From contig OY986440.1 of NCBI GenBank assembly GCA_963920525.1, forward strand, positions 558,001-622,000: a DNA stretch of 64,000 nucleotides, in the 5' to 3' direction. The notes beneath the pieces were generated by a model that saw only the letters and a list, made by a program, of their open reading frames with translations, made no database searches and was not told the DNA's origin. Origin of the DNA: Dichetophora obliterata (taxonomy: Eukaryota; Arthropoda; Insecta; Diptera; Sciomyzidae). Position numbers and translations under genes: made by a program. Below, one piece after another: positions 49,518-61,508 of this stretch. How positions within the stretch are numbered: the stretch's first letter is position 1; every line of letters starts with the position of its first letter.

Positions 49518-51636
49518 TCTATAGTAATAAAACTCATTTTCTGTTTGTTTGTTTGTTTGTTTGGCCTTTATACAAATCTAAACGGCTCAACGGATTTTGC
49601 TCAAACTAAGTACACATATTAAGTTTATCCCAACTTAAAATGTTACATACTTAGTTTTTGCCACGCCCCCTCTGAAATTTTGCAACTAACGGTAATTTTG
49701 TTATTATAAAACTTTTTACCATCGGAGATTTTTGTGTATTTAATTTTAAAATTTTTTTGTTATTTTGACATCAAAAACACTCACATATCTTCAAAATTGG
49801 AGAAATTTTCAGTACAACGACTTTTTCATAAAACATCGTTGCCTAAGAATGAGAAAAAAACGACATGAAAATCAAAGTTTGGTCTTTCGATGCAAATATC
49901 TCCGCTGTCCATTAATATATTTCATTCAAATTTTTTTTGTTCAAAAGTTCAATAAAATCACTTCACAAAAATAGGTTGAACTGTACCGTTAAGTCAGTGT
50001 ATATATGTTTTATGATTATGTCAAAAAAGGTCCAAAATATTGACTTTTTACTCAAAAAATGACTCAAAAATTGTTGTTGTTGTAAAAACGAAATCAATTA
50101 AAAATTGCACATCTGGCTACCTTTCATATGACATAGCATTTATTTGCAAAAATTCTTCCAGCTAAGCGCAAAAATTATTTTACTGTTTTTGTCATCAAAA
50201 CAACAAGGGTACCCCCTTTGATTTTTTTCGCGAAATTTATTTTTTCCAAAATGTTGTTTTTATATTTTTTACAAAAAAGTCAAGTCTCAAAAATAATTTA
50301 TGTGAAAAAATTAATGGCTAAAAATCTATTTTTCATACCAGATTATTAATAAAACTTAGTTTTGTGTTAAAATTCTCTATATAGTTTGAACGTCCCCATA
50401 TATCTCTAAGAATGCAGTTGTGTGTCTAAAGTAATTACGAACATTTTGGATTATACAAAATTTTCTTTATAGTGATCATCTACTTATATTTTGCCTCCCC
50501 ACCCCCCGCCCCCCTCCTGTTAAATTTGTTTTGTTGTGATGGCTCTATTTGTTCTCACTATTGTGTCACCGTTGTCAATTAGTTCTTTATCAATGGTACT
50601 TTGAATGTTGTATATATATCACAATTTTATCGAAAAGATGACTGTGAATAAGAATGCTGTAAAAGTTAATATTTTCATGTAATCAGTTTAAGCTATATGG
50701 CGATATAAAAAAAAATATGCGCATCTGGTCAGCACAATTATTTCATTAGTTTTGATCTGTGCGTTAAATTTACAGATAGATGGCGCCACATGTGTAAGAT
50801 GTGTGGGTACAAACTAAACGTACACCTTGCGTTGAATAGCTGAATTATGTTTTTGCAAAAGTTTCTTCAAATTTAACCCCACACGATTGGGATTACAGAC
50901 AGGTGGCGCTATTTTCTGCTTACAGAAGAATATCTGATGTTCTTATGCAGCTAGCAGATAAGTTTTGCGAAATATTTTGCGAAAATGCTATTGCTACCAA
51001 ACTTTTAAAAAGTAAAATAATGCAGTACTGCCAGTTTTTTTTAGAAATTTTAGTAGGTACAATCATTTTTAGCACAACGAATTTTCATAAAACATTGATA
51101 GCTAATAATGAGAAAAAAAATTATATGAAAATCAAAGTATTGTATTTACTTTTAATGCCAATAACTCTGCTGTTTTTAATATATTTCATTAACATTTTTT
51201 TTTTGTTAAAAAGTTCAATATGTTTTTTAATATAAATCTTTGTTTAGACGTTAAAATGTCCATATCTCAAGGACGCATTGAGTCCCATCATAATTTTTAT
51301 TTTGTTGAAAAGATATTTGTGCTTGCTTTAACATTGAGTAAATATAAAAATTCTTTTTAATTTTTAAAATTTGTTTTTCGTACCGTTTCTTTGAATTCAA
51401 TTAGCTCACCGCAAGAGATGCAACCACCAACAACAAAAATTTTCCTAAACTTTTTTGGATCAATGTTCGTTCAATTACCTAGCAAACGGTGGATAAATAA
51501 AATTAAATAAAATAAAATTCAAATAAAATTCAACATGTTTTTCATTATTCCTGATTTTAAAAAACATTTAATCGAGAAGTGTATGTTAAAATGTTTATAT
51601 AAATGACTCTCGAGTAACACCGGGTATATCAGCTAG
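49518..51636 (+). mobile_element. Unit 36, type A (2119 bp), haplotype I
   Basis: Full-length unit sharing 'GATGCAACC' (51421) with unit 34 but with the normal TATCAGCTAG end. Confidence 0.85.
50494..50517 (-). other. G-quadruplex-prone tract, unit 36
   Basis: Same C-run pattern as at 1021-1044, intact. Confidence 0.7.
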
Positions 51637-52897
51637 TCTATAGTAATAAAACTCATTTTCTGTTTGTTTGTTTGTTTGTTTGGCCTTTATACAAATCTAA
51701 ACGGCTCAACAGATTTTGCTCAAACTAGGTATACATATTAAGTGCGTTCCAACTTAAAATGTTACATACTTAGTTTTTGCCACGCCCCCTTTAAAATTTC
51801 TCAACTAACAGTAATTTTGTTATTGTAAAACTTTTTAGTATCGGAGATTTTTTTGTATTTAATTTTAAAAAAATTCTGTTATTTTGACATCAAAAACATG
51901 CACATATCTTCAAAATTGGAGAAATTTTCAGTATAACGACTTTTTCATAAAACATCGTTGCCTAAGAATGAGAAAAAAACGACATGAAAATCAAAGTTTG
52001 GTCTTTCGATGCAAATATCTCCGCTGTCCATTAATATATTTCATTCAAATTTTTTTTGTTCAAAAGTTCAATAAAATCACTTCACAAAAATAGGTTGAAC
52101 TGTACCGTTAAGTCAGTGTATATATGTTTTATGATTATGTCAAAAAAGGTCCAAAATATTGACTTTTTACTCAAAAAATGACTCAAAAATTGTTGTTGTT
52201 GTAAAAACGAAATCAATTAAAAATTGCACATCTGGCTACCTTTCATATGACATAGCATTTATTTGCAAAAATTCTTCCAGCTAAGCGCAAAAATTATTTT
52301 ACTGTTTTTGTCATCAAAACAACAAGGGTACCCCCTTTGATTTTTTTCGCGAAATTTATTTTTTCCAAAATGTTGTTTTTATATTTTTTACAAAAAAGTC
52401 AAGTCTCAAAAATAATTTATGTGAAAAAATTAATGGCTAAAAATCTATTTTTCATACCAGATTATTAATAAAACTTAGTTTTGTGTTAAAATTCTCTATA
52501 TAGTTTGAACGTCCCCATATATCTCTAAGAATGCAGTTGTGTGTCTAAAGTAATTACGAACATTTTGGATTATACAAAATTTTCTTTATAGTGATCATCT
52601 ACTTATATTTTTAATTTTTAATTTTTAAAATTTGTTTTTCGTACCGTTTCTTTGAATTCAATTAGCTCACCGCAAGAGATGGAACCACCAACAACAAAAA
52701 TTTTCCTAAACTTTTTTGGATCAATGTTCGTTCAATTACCTAGCAAACGGTGGATAAATAAAATTAAATAAAATAAAATTCAAATAAAATTCAACATGTT
52801 TTTCATTATTCCTGATTTTAAAAAACATTTAATCGAGAAGTGTATGTTAAAATGTTTATATAAATGACTCTCGAGTAACACCGGGTATATCAGCTAG
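51637..52897 (+). mobile_element. Unit 37, type G (1261 bp), haplotype II
   Basis: Core 51637-52609, 5-base filler (52610-52614), then the A tail from its TTTTTAATTTTTAAAATT stretch. Relative to A, 863 bases including the G tract are lost. Private 'CTCAACAGATT' near 51708. Confidence 0.85.
52610..52614 (+). other. Type G deletion junction
   Basis: The filler TTTAA duplicates the start of the right flank (…TTTTTAATTTTTAAAA), giving three TTTAA-like steps where A has two. The left edge is the same TATATT as in the B, E and F junctions. Confidence 0.75.
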
Positions 52898-53756
52898 TCT
52901 ATAGAATTAAAACTCATTTTCTGTTTGTTTGTTTGTTTGTTTGGCCTTTATACAAATCTAAACGGCTCGACGGATTTTGCTCAAACTAAGTACACATATT
53001 AAGTTTATCCCAACTTAAAATGTTACATACTTAGTTTTTGCCACGCTCCCTCTGAAATTTTGCAACTAACGGTAATATTGTTATTATAAAACTTTTTACC
53101 ATCGGAGATTTTTGTGTATTTAATTTTAAAATTTTTTTGTTATTTTGACATCAAAAACACTCACATATCTTCAAAATTGGAGAAATTTTCAGTACAACGA
53201 CTTTTTCATAAAACATCGTTACCTAAGAATGAGAAAAAAACGACATGAAAATCAAAGTTTGGTCTTTCGATGCAAATATCTCCGCTGTCCATTAATATAT
53301 TTCATTCAAATTTTTTTTGTTCAAAAGTTCAATAAAATCACTTCACAAAAATAGGTTGAACTGTACCGTTAAGTCAGTGTATATATGTTTCATGATTATG
53401 TCAAAAAAGGTCCAAAATATTGACTTTTTACTCAAAAAATGACTCAAAAATTGTTGTTGTTGTAAAAACGAAATCAATTAAAAATTGCACATCTGGCTAC
53501 CTTTCATATGACATAGCATTTACTTGCAAAAATTCTTCCAGCTAAGCGCAAAAATTATTTTACTGTTTTTGTCATCAAAACAACAAGGGTACCCCCTTTG
53601 ATTTTTTTCGCGAAATTTATTTTTTTCAAAATAATGTTTTTATATTTTTTACAAAAAAGTCAAGTCTCAAAAATAATTTATGTGAAAAAATTACCCCAAT
53701 ATCTCTTTCCAATCAAAAGTTATGGCTAAAAATCTATTTTTTCATACAATTGACTA
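52898..53756 (+). mobile_element. Unit 38, type C variant (859 bp)
   Basis: C diagnostics, but with 'GTGTATTTAATT' as in other types, a changed 5' end ('CTATAGAATTAAAAC' instead of 'CTATAGTAATAAAAC') and 'CACGCTCCC' near 53044. Ends …TTGACTA|TC. Confidence 0.85.
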
Positions 53757-54699
53757 TCTATAGTAATAAAACTCATTTTCTGTTTGTTTGTTTGTTTGTT
53801 TGGCCTTTATACAAATCTAAACGGCTCAACGGATTTTGCTCAAACTAGGTATACATATTAAGTGCGTTCCAACTTAAAATGTTACATACTTAGTTTTTGC
53901 CACGCCCCCTTTAAAATTTCTCAACTAACAGTAATTTTGTTATTGTAAAACTTTTTAGTATCGGAGATTTTTTTGTATTTAATTTTAAAAAAATTCTGTT
54001 ATTTTGACATCAAAAACATGCACATATCTTCAAAATTGGAGAAATTTTCAGTATAACGACTTTTTCATAAAACATCGTTGCCTAAGAATGAGAAAAAAAC
54101 GACATGAAAATCAAATTTTATTAATATATTTCATTCAAATTTTTTTTGTTCAAAAGTTCAATAAAATCACTTCACGAAAATAGGTTGAACTGTACCGTTA
54201 AGTCAGTGTATATATGTTTTATGATTATGTCAAAAAAGGTCCAAAATATTGACTTTTTACTCAAAAAATGACTCAAAAATTGTTGTTGTTGTAAAAACGA
54301 AATCAATTAAAAATTGCACATCTGGCTACCTTTCATATGACATAGCATTTATTTGCAAAAATTCTTCCAGCTAAGCGCAAAAATTATTTTACTGTTTTTG
54401 TCATCAAAACAACAAGGGTACCCCCTTTGATTTTTTTCGCGAAATTTATTTTTTCCAAAATGTTGTTTTTATATTTTTTACAAAAAAGTCAAGTCTCAAA
54501 AATAATTTATGTGAAAAAATTAATGGCTAAAAATCTATTTTTCATACCAGATTATTAATAAAACTTAGTTTTGTGTTAAAATTCTCTATATAGTTTGAAC
54601 GTCCCCATATATCTCTAAGAATGCAGTTGTGTGTCTAAAGTAATTACGAACATTTTGGATTATACAAAATTTTCTTTATAGTGATCATCTACTTATATT
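53757..54699 (+). mobile_element. Unit 39, haplotype II core with 30-base deletion, no tail
   Basis: Starts at TC after a C unit. A 30-base deletion near 54119 removes GGTCTTTCGATG…CTGTCC, leaving 'CAAATTTTATTAATAT'. A private 'CACTTCACGAAAAT' is near 54170. The core ends at TATATT (54699) and is joined to the inside of another haplotype II copy. Confidence 0.85.
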
Positions 54700-54706
54700 T
54701 TTAATT
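54700..54706 (+). other. Core-end junction to the interior of a haplotype II unit
   Basis: Seven filler bases (TTTAATT) join the core end to 'ACAGTAATTTTG', which lies 171 bases into a normal haplotype II unit. TAATT also occurs just inside the right flank, so the filler may be copied. Confidence 0.7.
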
Positions 54707-56624
54707 ACAGTAATTTTGTTATTGTAAAACTTTTTAGTATCGGAGATTTTTTTGTATTTAATTTTAAAAAAATTCTGTTATTTTGACATCAAAAACATGC
54801 ACATATCTTCAAAATTGGAGAAATTTTCAGTATAACGACTTTTTCATAAAACATCGTTGCCTAAGAATGAGAAAAAAACGACATGAAAATCAAATTTTAT
54901 TAATATATTTCATTCAAATTTTTTTTGTTCAAAAGTTCAATAAAATCACTTCACGAAAATAGGTTGAACTGTACCGTTAAGTCAGTGTATATATGTTTTA
55001 TGATTATGTCAAAAAAGGTCCAAAATATTGACTTTTTACTCAAAAAATGACTCAAAAATTGTTGTTGTTGTAAAAACGAAATCAATTAAAAATTGCACAT
55101 CTGGCTACCTTTCATATGACATAGCATTTATTTGCAAAAATTCTTCCAGCTAAGCGCAAAAATTATTTTACTGTTTTTGTCATCAAAACAACAAGGGTAC
55201 CCCCTTTGATTTTTTTCGCGAAATTTATTTTTTCCAAAATGTTGTTTTTATATTTTTTACAAAAAAGTCAAGTCTCAAAAATAATTTATGTGAAAAAATT
55301 AATGGCTAAAAATCTATTTTTCATACCAGATTATTAATAAAACTTAGTTTTGTGTTAAAATTCTCTATATAGTTTGAACGTCCCCATATATCTCTAAGAA
55401 TGCAGTTGTGTGTCTAAAGTAATTACGAACATTTTGGATTATACAAAATTTTCTTTATAGTGATCATCTACTTATATTTTGCCTCCCCACCCCCCGCCCC
55501 CCTCCTGTTAAATTTGTTTTGTTGTGATGGCTCTATTTGTTCTCACTATTGTGTCACCGTTGTCAATTAGTTCTTTATCAATGGTACTTTGAATGTTGTA
55601 TATATATCACAATTTTATCGAAAAGATGACTGTGAATAAGAATGCTGTAAAAGTTAATATTTTCATGTAATCAGTTTAAGCTATATGGCGATATAAAAAA
55701 AAATATGCGCATCTGGTCAGCACAATTATTTCATTAGTTTTGATCTGTGCGTTAAATTTACAGATAGATGGCGCCACATGTGTAAGATGTGTGGGTACAA
55801 ACTAAACGTACACCTTGCGTTGAATAGCTGAATTATGTTTTTGCAAAAGTTTCTTCAAATTTAACCCCACACGATTGGGATTACAGACAGGTGGCGCTAT
55901 TTTCTGCTTACAGAAGAATATCTGATGTTCTTATGCAGCTAGCAGATAAGTTTTGCGAAATATTTTGCGAAAATGCTATTGCTACCAAACTTTTAAAAAG
56001 TAAAATAATGCAGTACTGCCAGTTTTTTTTAGAAATTTTAGTAGGTACAATCATTTTTAGCACAACGAATTTTCATAAAACATTGATAGCTAATAATGAG
56101 AAAAAAAATTATATGAAAATCAAAGTATTGTATTTACTTTTAATGCCAATAACTCTGCTGTTTTTAATATATTTCATTAACATTTTTTTTTTGTTAAAAA
56201 GTTCAATATGTTTTTTAATATAAATCTTTGTTTAGACGTTAAAATGTCCATATCTCAAGGACGCATTGAGTCCCATCATAATTTTTATTTTGTTGAAAAG
56301 ATATTTGTGCTTGCTTTAACATTGAGTAAATATAAAAATTCTTTTTAATTTTTAAAATTTGTTTTTCGTACCGTTTCTTTGAATTCAATTAGCTCACCGC
56401 AAGAGATGGAACCACCAACAACAAAAATTTTCCTAAACTTTTTTGGATCAATGTTCGTTCAATTACCTAGCAAACGGTGGATAAATAAAATTAAATAAAA
56501 TAAAATTCAAATAAAATTCAACATGTTTTTCATTATTCCTGATTTTAAAAAACATTTAATCGAGAAGTGTATGTTAAAATGTTTATATAAATGACTCTCG
56601 AGTAACACCGGGTATATCAGCTAG
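54707..56624 (+). mobile_element. Unit 39b, 5'-truncated type A, haplotype II, 30-base deletion
   Basis: Lacks its first 171 bases and TC end. It carries the same 30-base deletion (near 54897) and 'CACTTCACGAAAAT' variant as unit 39, so both come from one parental copy. It then has a complete A tail with intact G tract and CTAG. Length 1918 equals 2119 minus 171 minus 30. Confidence 0.88.
55482..55505 (-). other. G-quadruplex-prone tract, unit 39b
   Basis: Same C-run pattern as at 1021-1044. It shows that a haplotype II full-length unit with the G tract once existed. It is the last intact tract in the window. Confidence 0.7.
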
Positions 56625-57483
56625 TCTATAGTAATAAAACTCATTTTCTGTTTGTTTGTTTGTTTGTTTGGCCTTTATACAAATCCAAACGGCTCGACGG
56701 ATTTTGCTCAAACTAAGTACACATATTAAGTTTATCCCAACTTAAAATGTTACATACTTAGTTTTTGCCACGCCCCCTCTGAAATTTTGCAACTAACGGT
56801 AATTTTGTTATTATAAAACTTTTTACCATCGAAGATTTTTGTGTATTTAATTTTAAAATTTTTTTGTTATTTTGACATCAAAAACACTCACATATCTTCA
56901 AAATTGGAGAAATTTTCAGTACAACGACTTTTTCATAAAACATCGTTACCTAAGAATGAGAAAAAAACGACATGAAAATCAAAGTTTGGTCTTTCGATGC
57001 AAATATCTCCGCTGTCCATTAATATATTTCATTCAAATTTTTTTTGTTCAAAAGTTCAATAAAATCACTTCACAAAAATAGGTTGAACTGTACCGTTAAG
57101 TCAGTGTATATATGTTTCATGATTATGTCAAAAAAGGTCCAAAATATTGACTTTTTACTCAAAAAATGACTCAAAAATTGTTGTTGTTGTAAAAACGAAA
57201 TCAATTAAAAATTGCACATCTGGCTACCTTTCATATGACATAGCATTTACTTGCAAAAATTCTTCCAGCTAAGCGCAAAAATTATTTTACTGTTTTTGTC
57301 ATCAAAACAACAAGGGTACCCCCTTTGATTTTTTTCGCGAAATTTATTTTTTTCAAAATAATGTTTTTATATTTTTTACAAAAAAGTCAAGTCTCAAAAA
57401 TAATTTATGTGAAAAAATTACCCCAATATCTCTTTCCAATCAAAAGTTATGGCTAAAAATCTATTTTTTCATACAATTGACTA
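56625..57483 (+). mobile_element. Unit 40, type C variant (859 bp)
   Basis: C diagnostics in the second half, but 'GGTAATTTTG' and 'GTGTATTTAATT' in the first half, as in non-C types. Private 'AAATCCAAACGG' and 'CGAAGATTT'. It looks like a C unit partly converted at its 5' side. Confidence 0.82.
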
Positions 57484-58744
57484 TCTATAGTAATAAAACT
57501 CATTTTCTGTTTGTTTGTTTGTTTGTTTGGCCTTTATACAAATCTAAACGGCTCAACGGATTTTGCTCAAACTAGGTATACATATTAAGTGCGTTCCAAC
57601 TTAAAATGTTACATACTTAGTTTTTGCCACGCCCCCTTTAAAATTTCTCAACTAACAGTAATTTTGTTATTGTAAAACTTTTTAGTATCGGAGATTTTTT
57701 TGTATTTAATTTTAAAAAAATTCTGTTATTTTGACATCAAAAACATGCACATATCTTCAAAATTGGAGAAATTTTCAGTATAACGACTTTTTCATAAAAC
57801 ATCGTTGCCTAAGAATGAGAAAAAAACGACATGAAAATCAAATTTTGGTCTTTCGATGCAAATATCTCCGCTGTCCATTAATATATTTCATTCAAATTTT
57901 TTTTGTTCAAAAGTTCAATAAAATTACTTCACAAAAATAGGTTGAACTGTACCGTTAAGTCAGTGTATATATGTTTTATGATTATGTCAAAAAAGGTCCA
58001 AAATATTGACTTTTTACTCAAAAAATGACTCAAAAATTGTTGTTGTTGTAAAAACGAAATCAATTAAAAATTGCACATCTGGCTACCTTTCATATGACAT
58101 AGCATTTATTTGCAAAAATTCTTCCAGCTAAGCGCAAAAATTATTTTACTGTTTTTGTCATCAAAACAACAAGGGTACCCCCTTTGATTTTTTTCGCGAA
58201 ATTTATTTTTTCCAAAATGTTGTTTTTATATTTTTTACAAAAAAGTCAAGTCTCAAAAATAATTTATGTGAAAAAATTAATGGCTAAAAATCTATTTTTC
58301 ATACCAGATTATTAATAAAACTTAGTTTTGTGTTAAAATTCTCTATATAGTTTGAACGTCCCCATATATCTCTAAGAATGCAGTTGTGTGTCTAAAGTAA
58401 TTACGAACATTTTGGATTATACAAAATTTTCTTTATAGTGATCATCTACTTATATTTTTAATTTTTAATTTTTAAAATTTGTTTTTCGTACCGTTTCTTT
58501 GAATTCAATTAGCTCACCGCAAGAGATGGAACCACCAACAACAAAAATTTTCCTAAACTTTTTTGGATCAATGTTCGTTCAATTACCTAGCAAACGGTGG
58601 ATAAATAAAATTAAATAAAATAAAATTCAAATAAAATTCAACATGTTTTTCATTATTCCTGATTTTAAAAAACATTTAATCGAGAAGTGTATGTTAAAAT
58701 GTTTATATAAATGACTCTCGAGTAACACCGGGTATATCAGCTAG
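57484..58744 (+). mobile_element. Unit 41, type G (1261 bp), haplotype II
   Basis: Core end 58456, filler 58457-58461 identical to unit 37. It has the variant 'TCAAATTTTGGTC', which is the undeleted form of the sequence lost in units 39 and 39b. Confidence 0.85.
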
Positions 58745-59603
58745 TCTATAGTAATAAAACTCATTTTCTGTTTGTTTGTTTGTTTGTTTGGCCTTTATAC
58801 AAATCTAAACGGCTCGACGGATTTTGCTCAAACTAAGTACACATATTAAGTTTATCCCAACTTAAAATGTTACATACTTAGTTTTTGCCACGCCCCCTCT
58901 GAAATTTTGCAACTAACGGTAATTTTGTTATTATAAAACTTTTTACCATCGGAGATTTTTGTGTATTTAATTTTAAAATTTTTTTGTTATTTTGACATCA
59001 AAAACACTCACATATCTTCAAAATTGGAGAAATTTTCAGTACAACGACTTTTTCATAAAACATCGTTACCTAAGAATGAGAAAAAAACGACATGAAAATC
59101 AAAGTTTGGTCTTTCGATGCAAATATCTCCGCTGTCCATTAATATATTTCATTCAAATTTTTTTTGTTCAAAAGTTCAATAAAATCACTTCACAAAAATA
59201 GGTTGAACTGTACCGTTAAGTCAGTGTATATATGTTTCATGATTATGTCAAAAAAGGTCCAAAATATTGACTTTTTACTCAAAAAATGACTCAAAAATTG
59301 TTGTTGTTGTAAAAACGAAATCAATTAAAAATTGCACATCTGGCTACCTTTCATATGACATAGCATTTACTTGCAAAAATTCTTACAGCTAAGCGCAAAA
59401 ATTATTTTACTGTTTTTGTCATCAAAACAACAAGGGTACCCCCTTTGATTTTTTTCGCGAAATTTATTTTTTTCAAAATAATGTTTTTATATTTTTTACA
59501 AAAAAGTCAAGTCTCAAAAATAATTTATGTGAAAAAATTACCCCAATATCTCTTTCCAATCAAAAGTTATGGCTAAAAATCTATTTTTTCATACAATTGA
59601 CTA
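58745..59603 (+). mobile_element. Unit 42, type C variant (859 bp)
   Basis: Like unit 40 but with the usual 'AAATCTAAACGG'. Private 'TTCTTACAGC' near 59384. Ends …TTGACTA|TC. Confidence 0.83.
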
Positions 59604-60576
59604 TCTATAGTAATAAAACTCATTTTCTGTTTGTTTGTTTGTTTGTTTGGCCTTTATACAAATCTAAACGGCTCAACGGATTTTGCTCAAACTAGGTATA
59701 CATATTAAGTGCGTTCCAACTTAAAATGTTACATACTTAGTTTTTGCCACGCCCCCTTTAAAATTTCTCAACTAACAGTAATTTTGTTATTGTAAAACTT
59801 TTTAGTATCGGAGATTTTTTTGTATTTAATTTTAAAAAAATTCTGTTATTTTGACATCAAAAACATGCACATATCTTCAAAATTGGAGAAATTTTCAGTA
59901 TAACGACTTTTTCATAAAACATCGTTGCCTAAGAATGAGAAAAAAACGACATGAAAATCAAATTTTGGTCTTTCGATGCAAATATCTCCGCTGTCCATTA
60001 ATATATTTCATTCAAATTTTTTTTGTTCAAAAGTTCAATAAAATCACTTCACAAAAATAGGTTGAACTGTACCGTTAAGTCAGTGTATATATGTTTTATG
60101 ATTATGTCAAAAAAGGTCCAAAATATTGACTTTTTACTCAAAAAATGACTCAAAAATTGTTGTTGTTGTAAAAACGAAATCAATTAAAAATTGCACATCT
60201 GGCTACCTTTCATATGACATAGCATTTATTTGCAAAAATTCTTCCAGCTAAGCGCAAAAATTATTTTACTGTTTTTGTCATCAAAACAACAAGGGTACCC
60301 CCTTTGATTTTTTTCGCGAAATTTATTTTTTCCAAAATGTTGTTTTTATATTTTTTACAAAAAAGTCAAGTCTCAAAAATAATTTATGTGAAAAAATTAA
60401 TGGCTAAAAATCTATTTTTCATACCAGATTATTAATAAAACTTAGTTTTGTGTTAAAATTCTCTATATAGTTTGAACGTCCCCATATATCTCTAAGAATG
60501 CAGTTGTGTGTCTAAAGTAATTACGAACATTTTGGATTATACAAAATTTTCTTTATAGTGATCATCTACTTATATT
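59604..60576 (+). mobile_element. Unit 43, haplotype II core only (973 bp), no tail
   Basis: TC start and complete 973-base core with 'TCAAATTTTGGTC', ending at TATATT (60576). It is joined without filler to position 70 of a C-like unit ('CGACGGATTTTG'); one shared T is the only possible microhomology. Confidence 0.85.
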
Positions 60577-61479
60577 CGACGGATTTTGCTCAAACTAAGT
60601 ACACATATTAAGTTTATCCCAACTTAAAATGTTACATACTTAGTTTTTGCCACGCCCCCTCTGAAATTTTGCAACTAACGGTAATTTTGTTATTATAAAA
60701 CTTTTTACCATCGGAGATTTTTGTGTATTTAATTTTAAAATTTTTTTGTTATTTTGACATCAAAAACACTCACATATCTTCAAAATTGGAGAAATTTTCA
60801 GTACAACGACTTTTTCATAAAACATCGTTACCTAAGAATGAGAAAAAAACGACATGAAAATCAAAGTTTGGTCTTTCGATGCAAATATCTCCGCTGTCCA
60901 TTAATATATTTCATTCAAATTTTTTTTGTTCAAAAGTTCAATAAAATCACTTCACAAAAATAGGTTGAACTGTACCGTTAAGTCAGTGTATATATGTTTC
61001 ATGATTATGTCAAAAAAGGTCCAAAATATTGACTTTTTACTCAAAAAATGACTCAAAAATTGTTGTTGTTGTAAAAACGAAATCAATTAAAAATTGCACA
61101 TCTGGCTACCTTTCATATGACATAGCATTTACTTGCAAAAATTCTTCCAGCTAAGCGCAAAAATTATTTTACTGTTTTTGTCATCAAAACAACAAGGGTA
61201 CCCCCTTTGATTTTTTTCGCGAAATTTATTTTTTCCAAAATGTTGTTTTTATATTTTTTACAAAAAAGTCAAGTCTCAAAAATAATTTATGTGAAAAAAT
61301 TAATGGCTAAAAATCTATTTTTCATACCAGATTATTAATAAAACTTAGTTTTGTGTTAAAATTCTCTATATAGTTTGAACGTCCCCATATATCTCTAAGA
61401 ATGCAGTTGTGTGTCTAAAGTAATTACGAACATTTTGGATTATACAAAATTTTCTTTATAGTGATCATCTACTTATATT
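60577..61479 (+). mobile_element. Unit 44, 5'-truncated chimera of C-like and B-like core
   Basis: Lacks its first 70 bases. Up to 'TTTACTTGC' (61132) it has C bases (CGACGG, CGTTACC, GTTTCATG). From 'TTTTCCAAAATGTTG' (about 61235) it has B/A bases and lacks the 28-base C segment. A switch between types therefore lies between about 61132 and 61235. The core ends at 61479 and turns into the inverted arm. Confidence 0.85.
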
Positions 61480-61508
61480 TTATAAGTATATTTTATTTAT
61501 AATTTATA
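61480..61508. other. Inversion junction spacer
   Basis: This 29-base AT-only spacer lies between two oppositely oriented core ends. It contains TATAAGTA, the reverse complement of TACTTATA in the adjoining core end, and ATTTATAA-type steps. This suggests snap-back or switched-strand copying. Confidence 0.75.

Larger units (their letters stand above)
56625..58744 (+). repeat. 2120-bp repeat (C-prime + G-II), partly repeated at 58745-60576
   Basis: An 859-bp C-like unit followed by a 1261-bp G unit. The next 1832 bases repeat the same order until the G unit is cut at its core end (60576). Confidence 0.85.

Noticed and set aside
61480..61508. Replication origin or attachment site at the palindrome centre
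   Set aside because: The AT-only spacer is fully explained as junction filler copied from adjoining core ends and occurs once.
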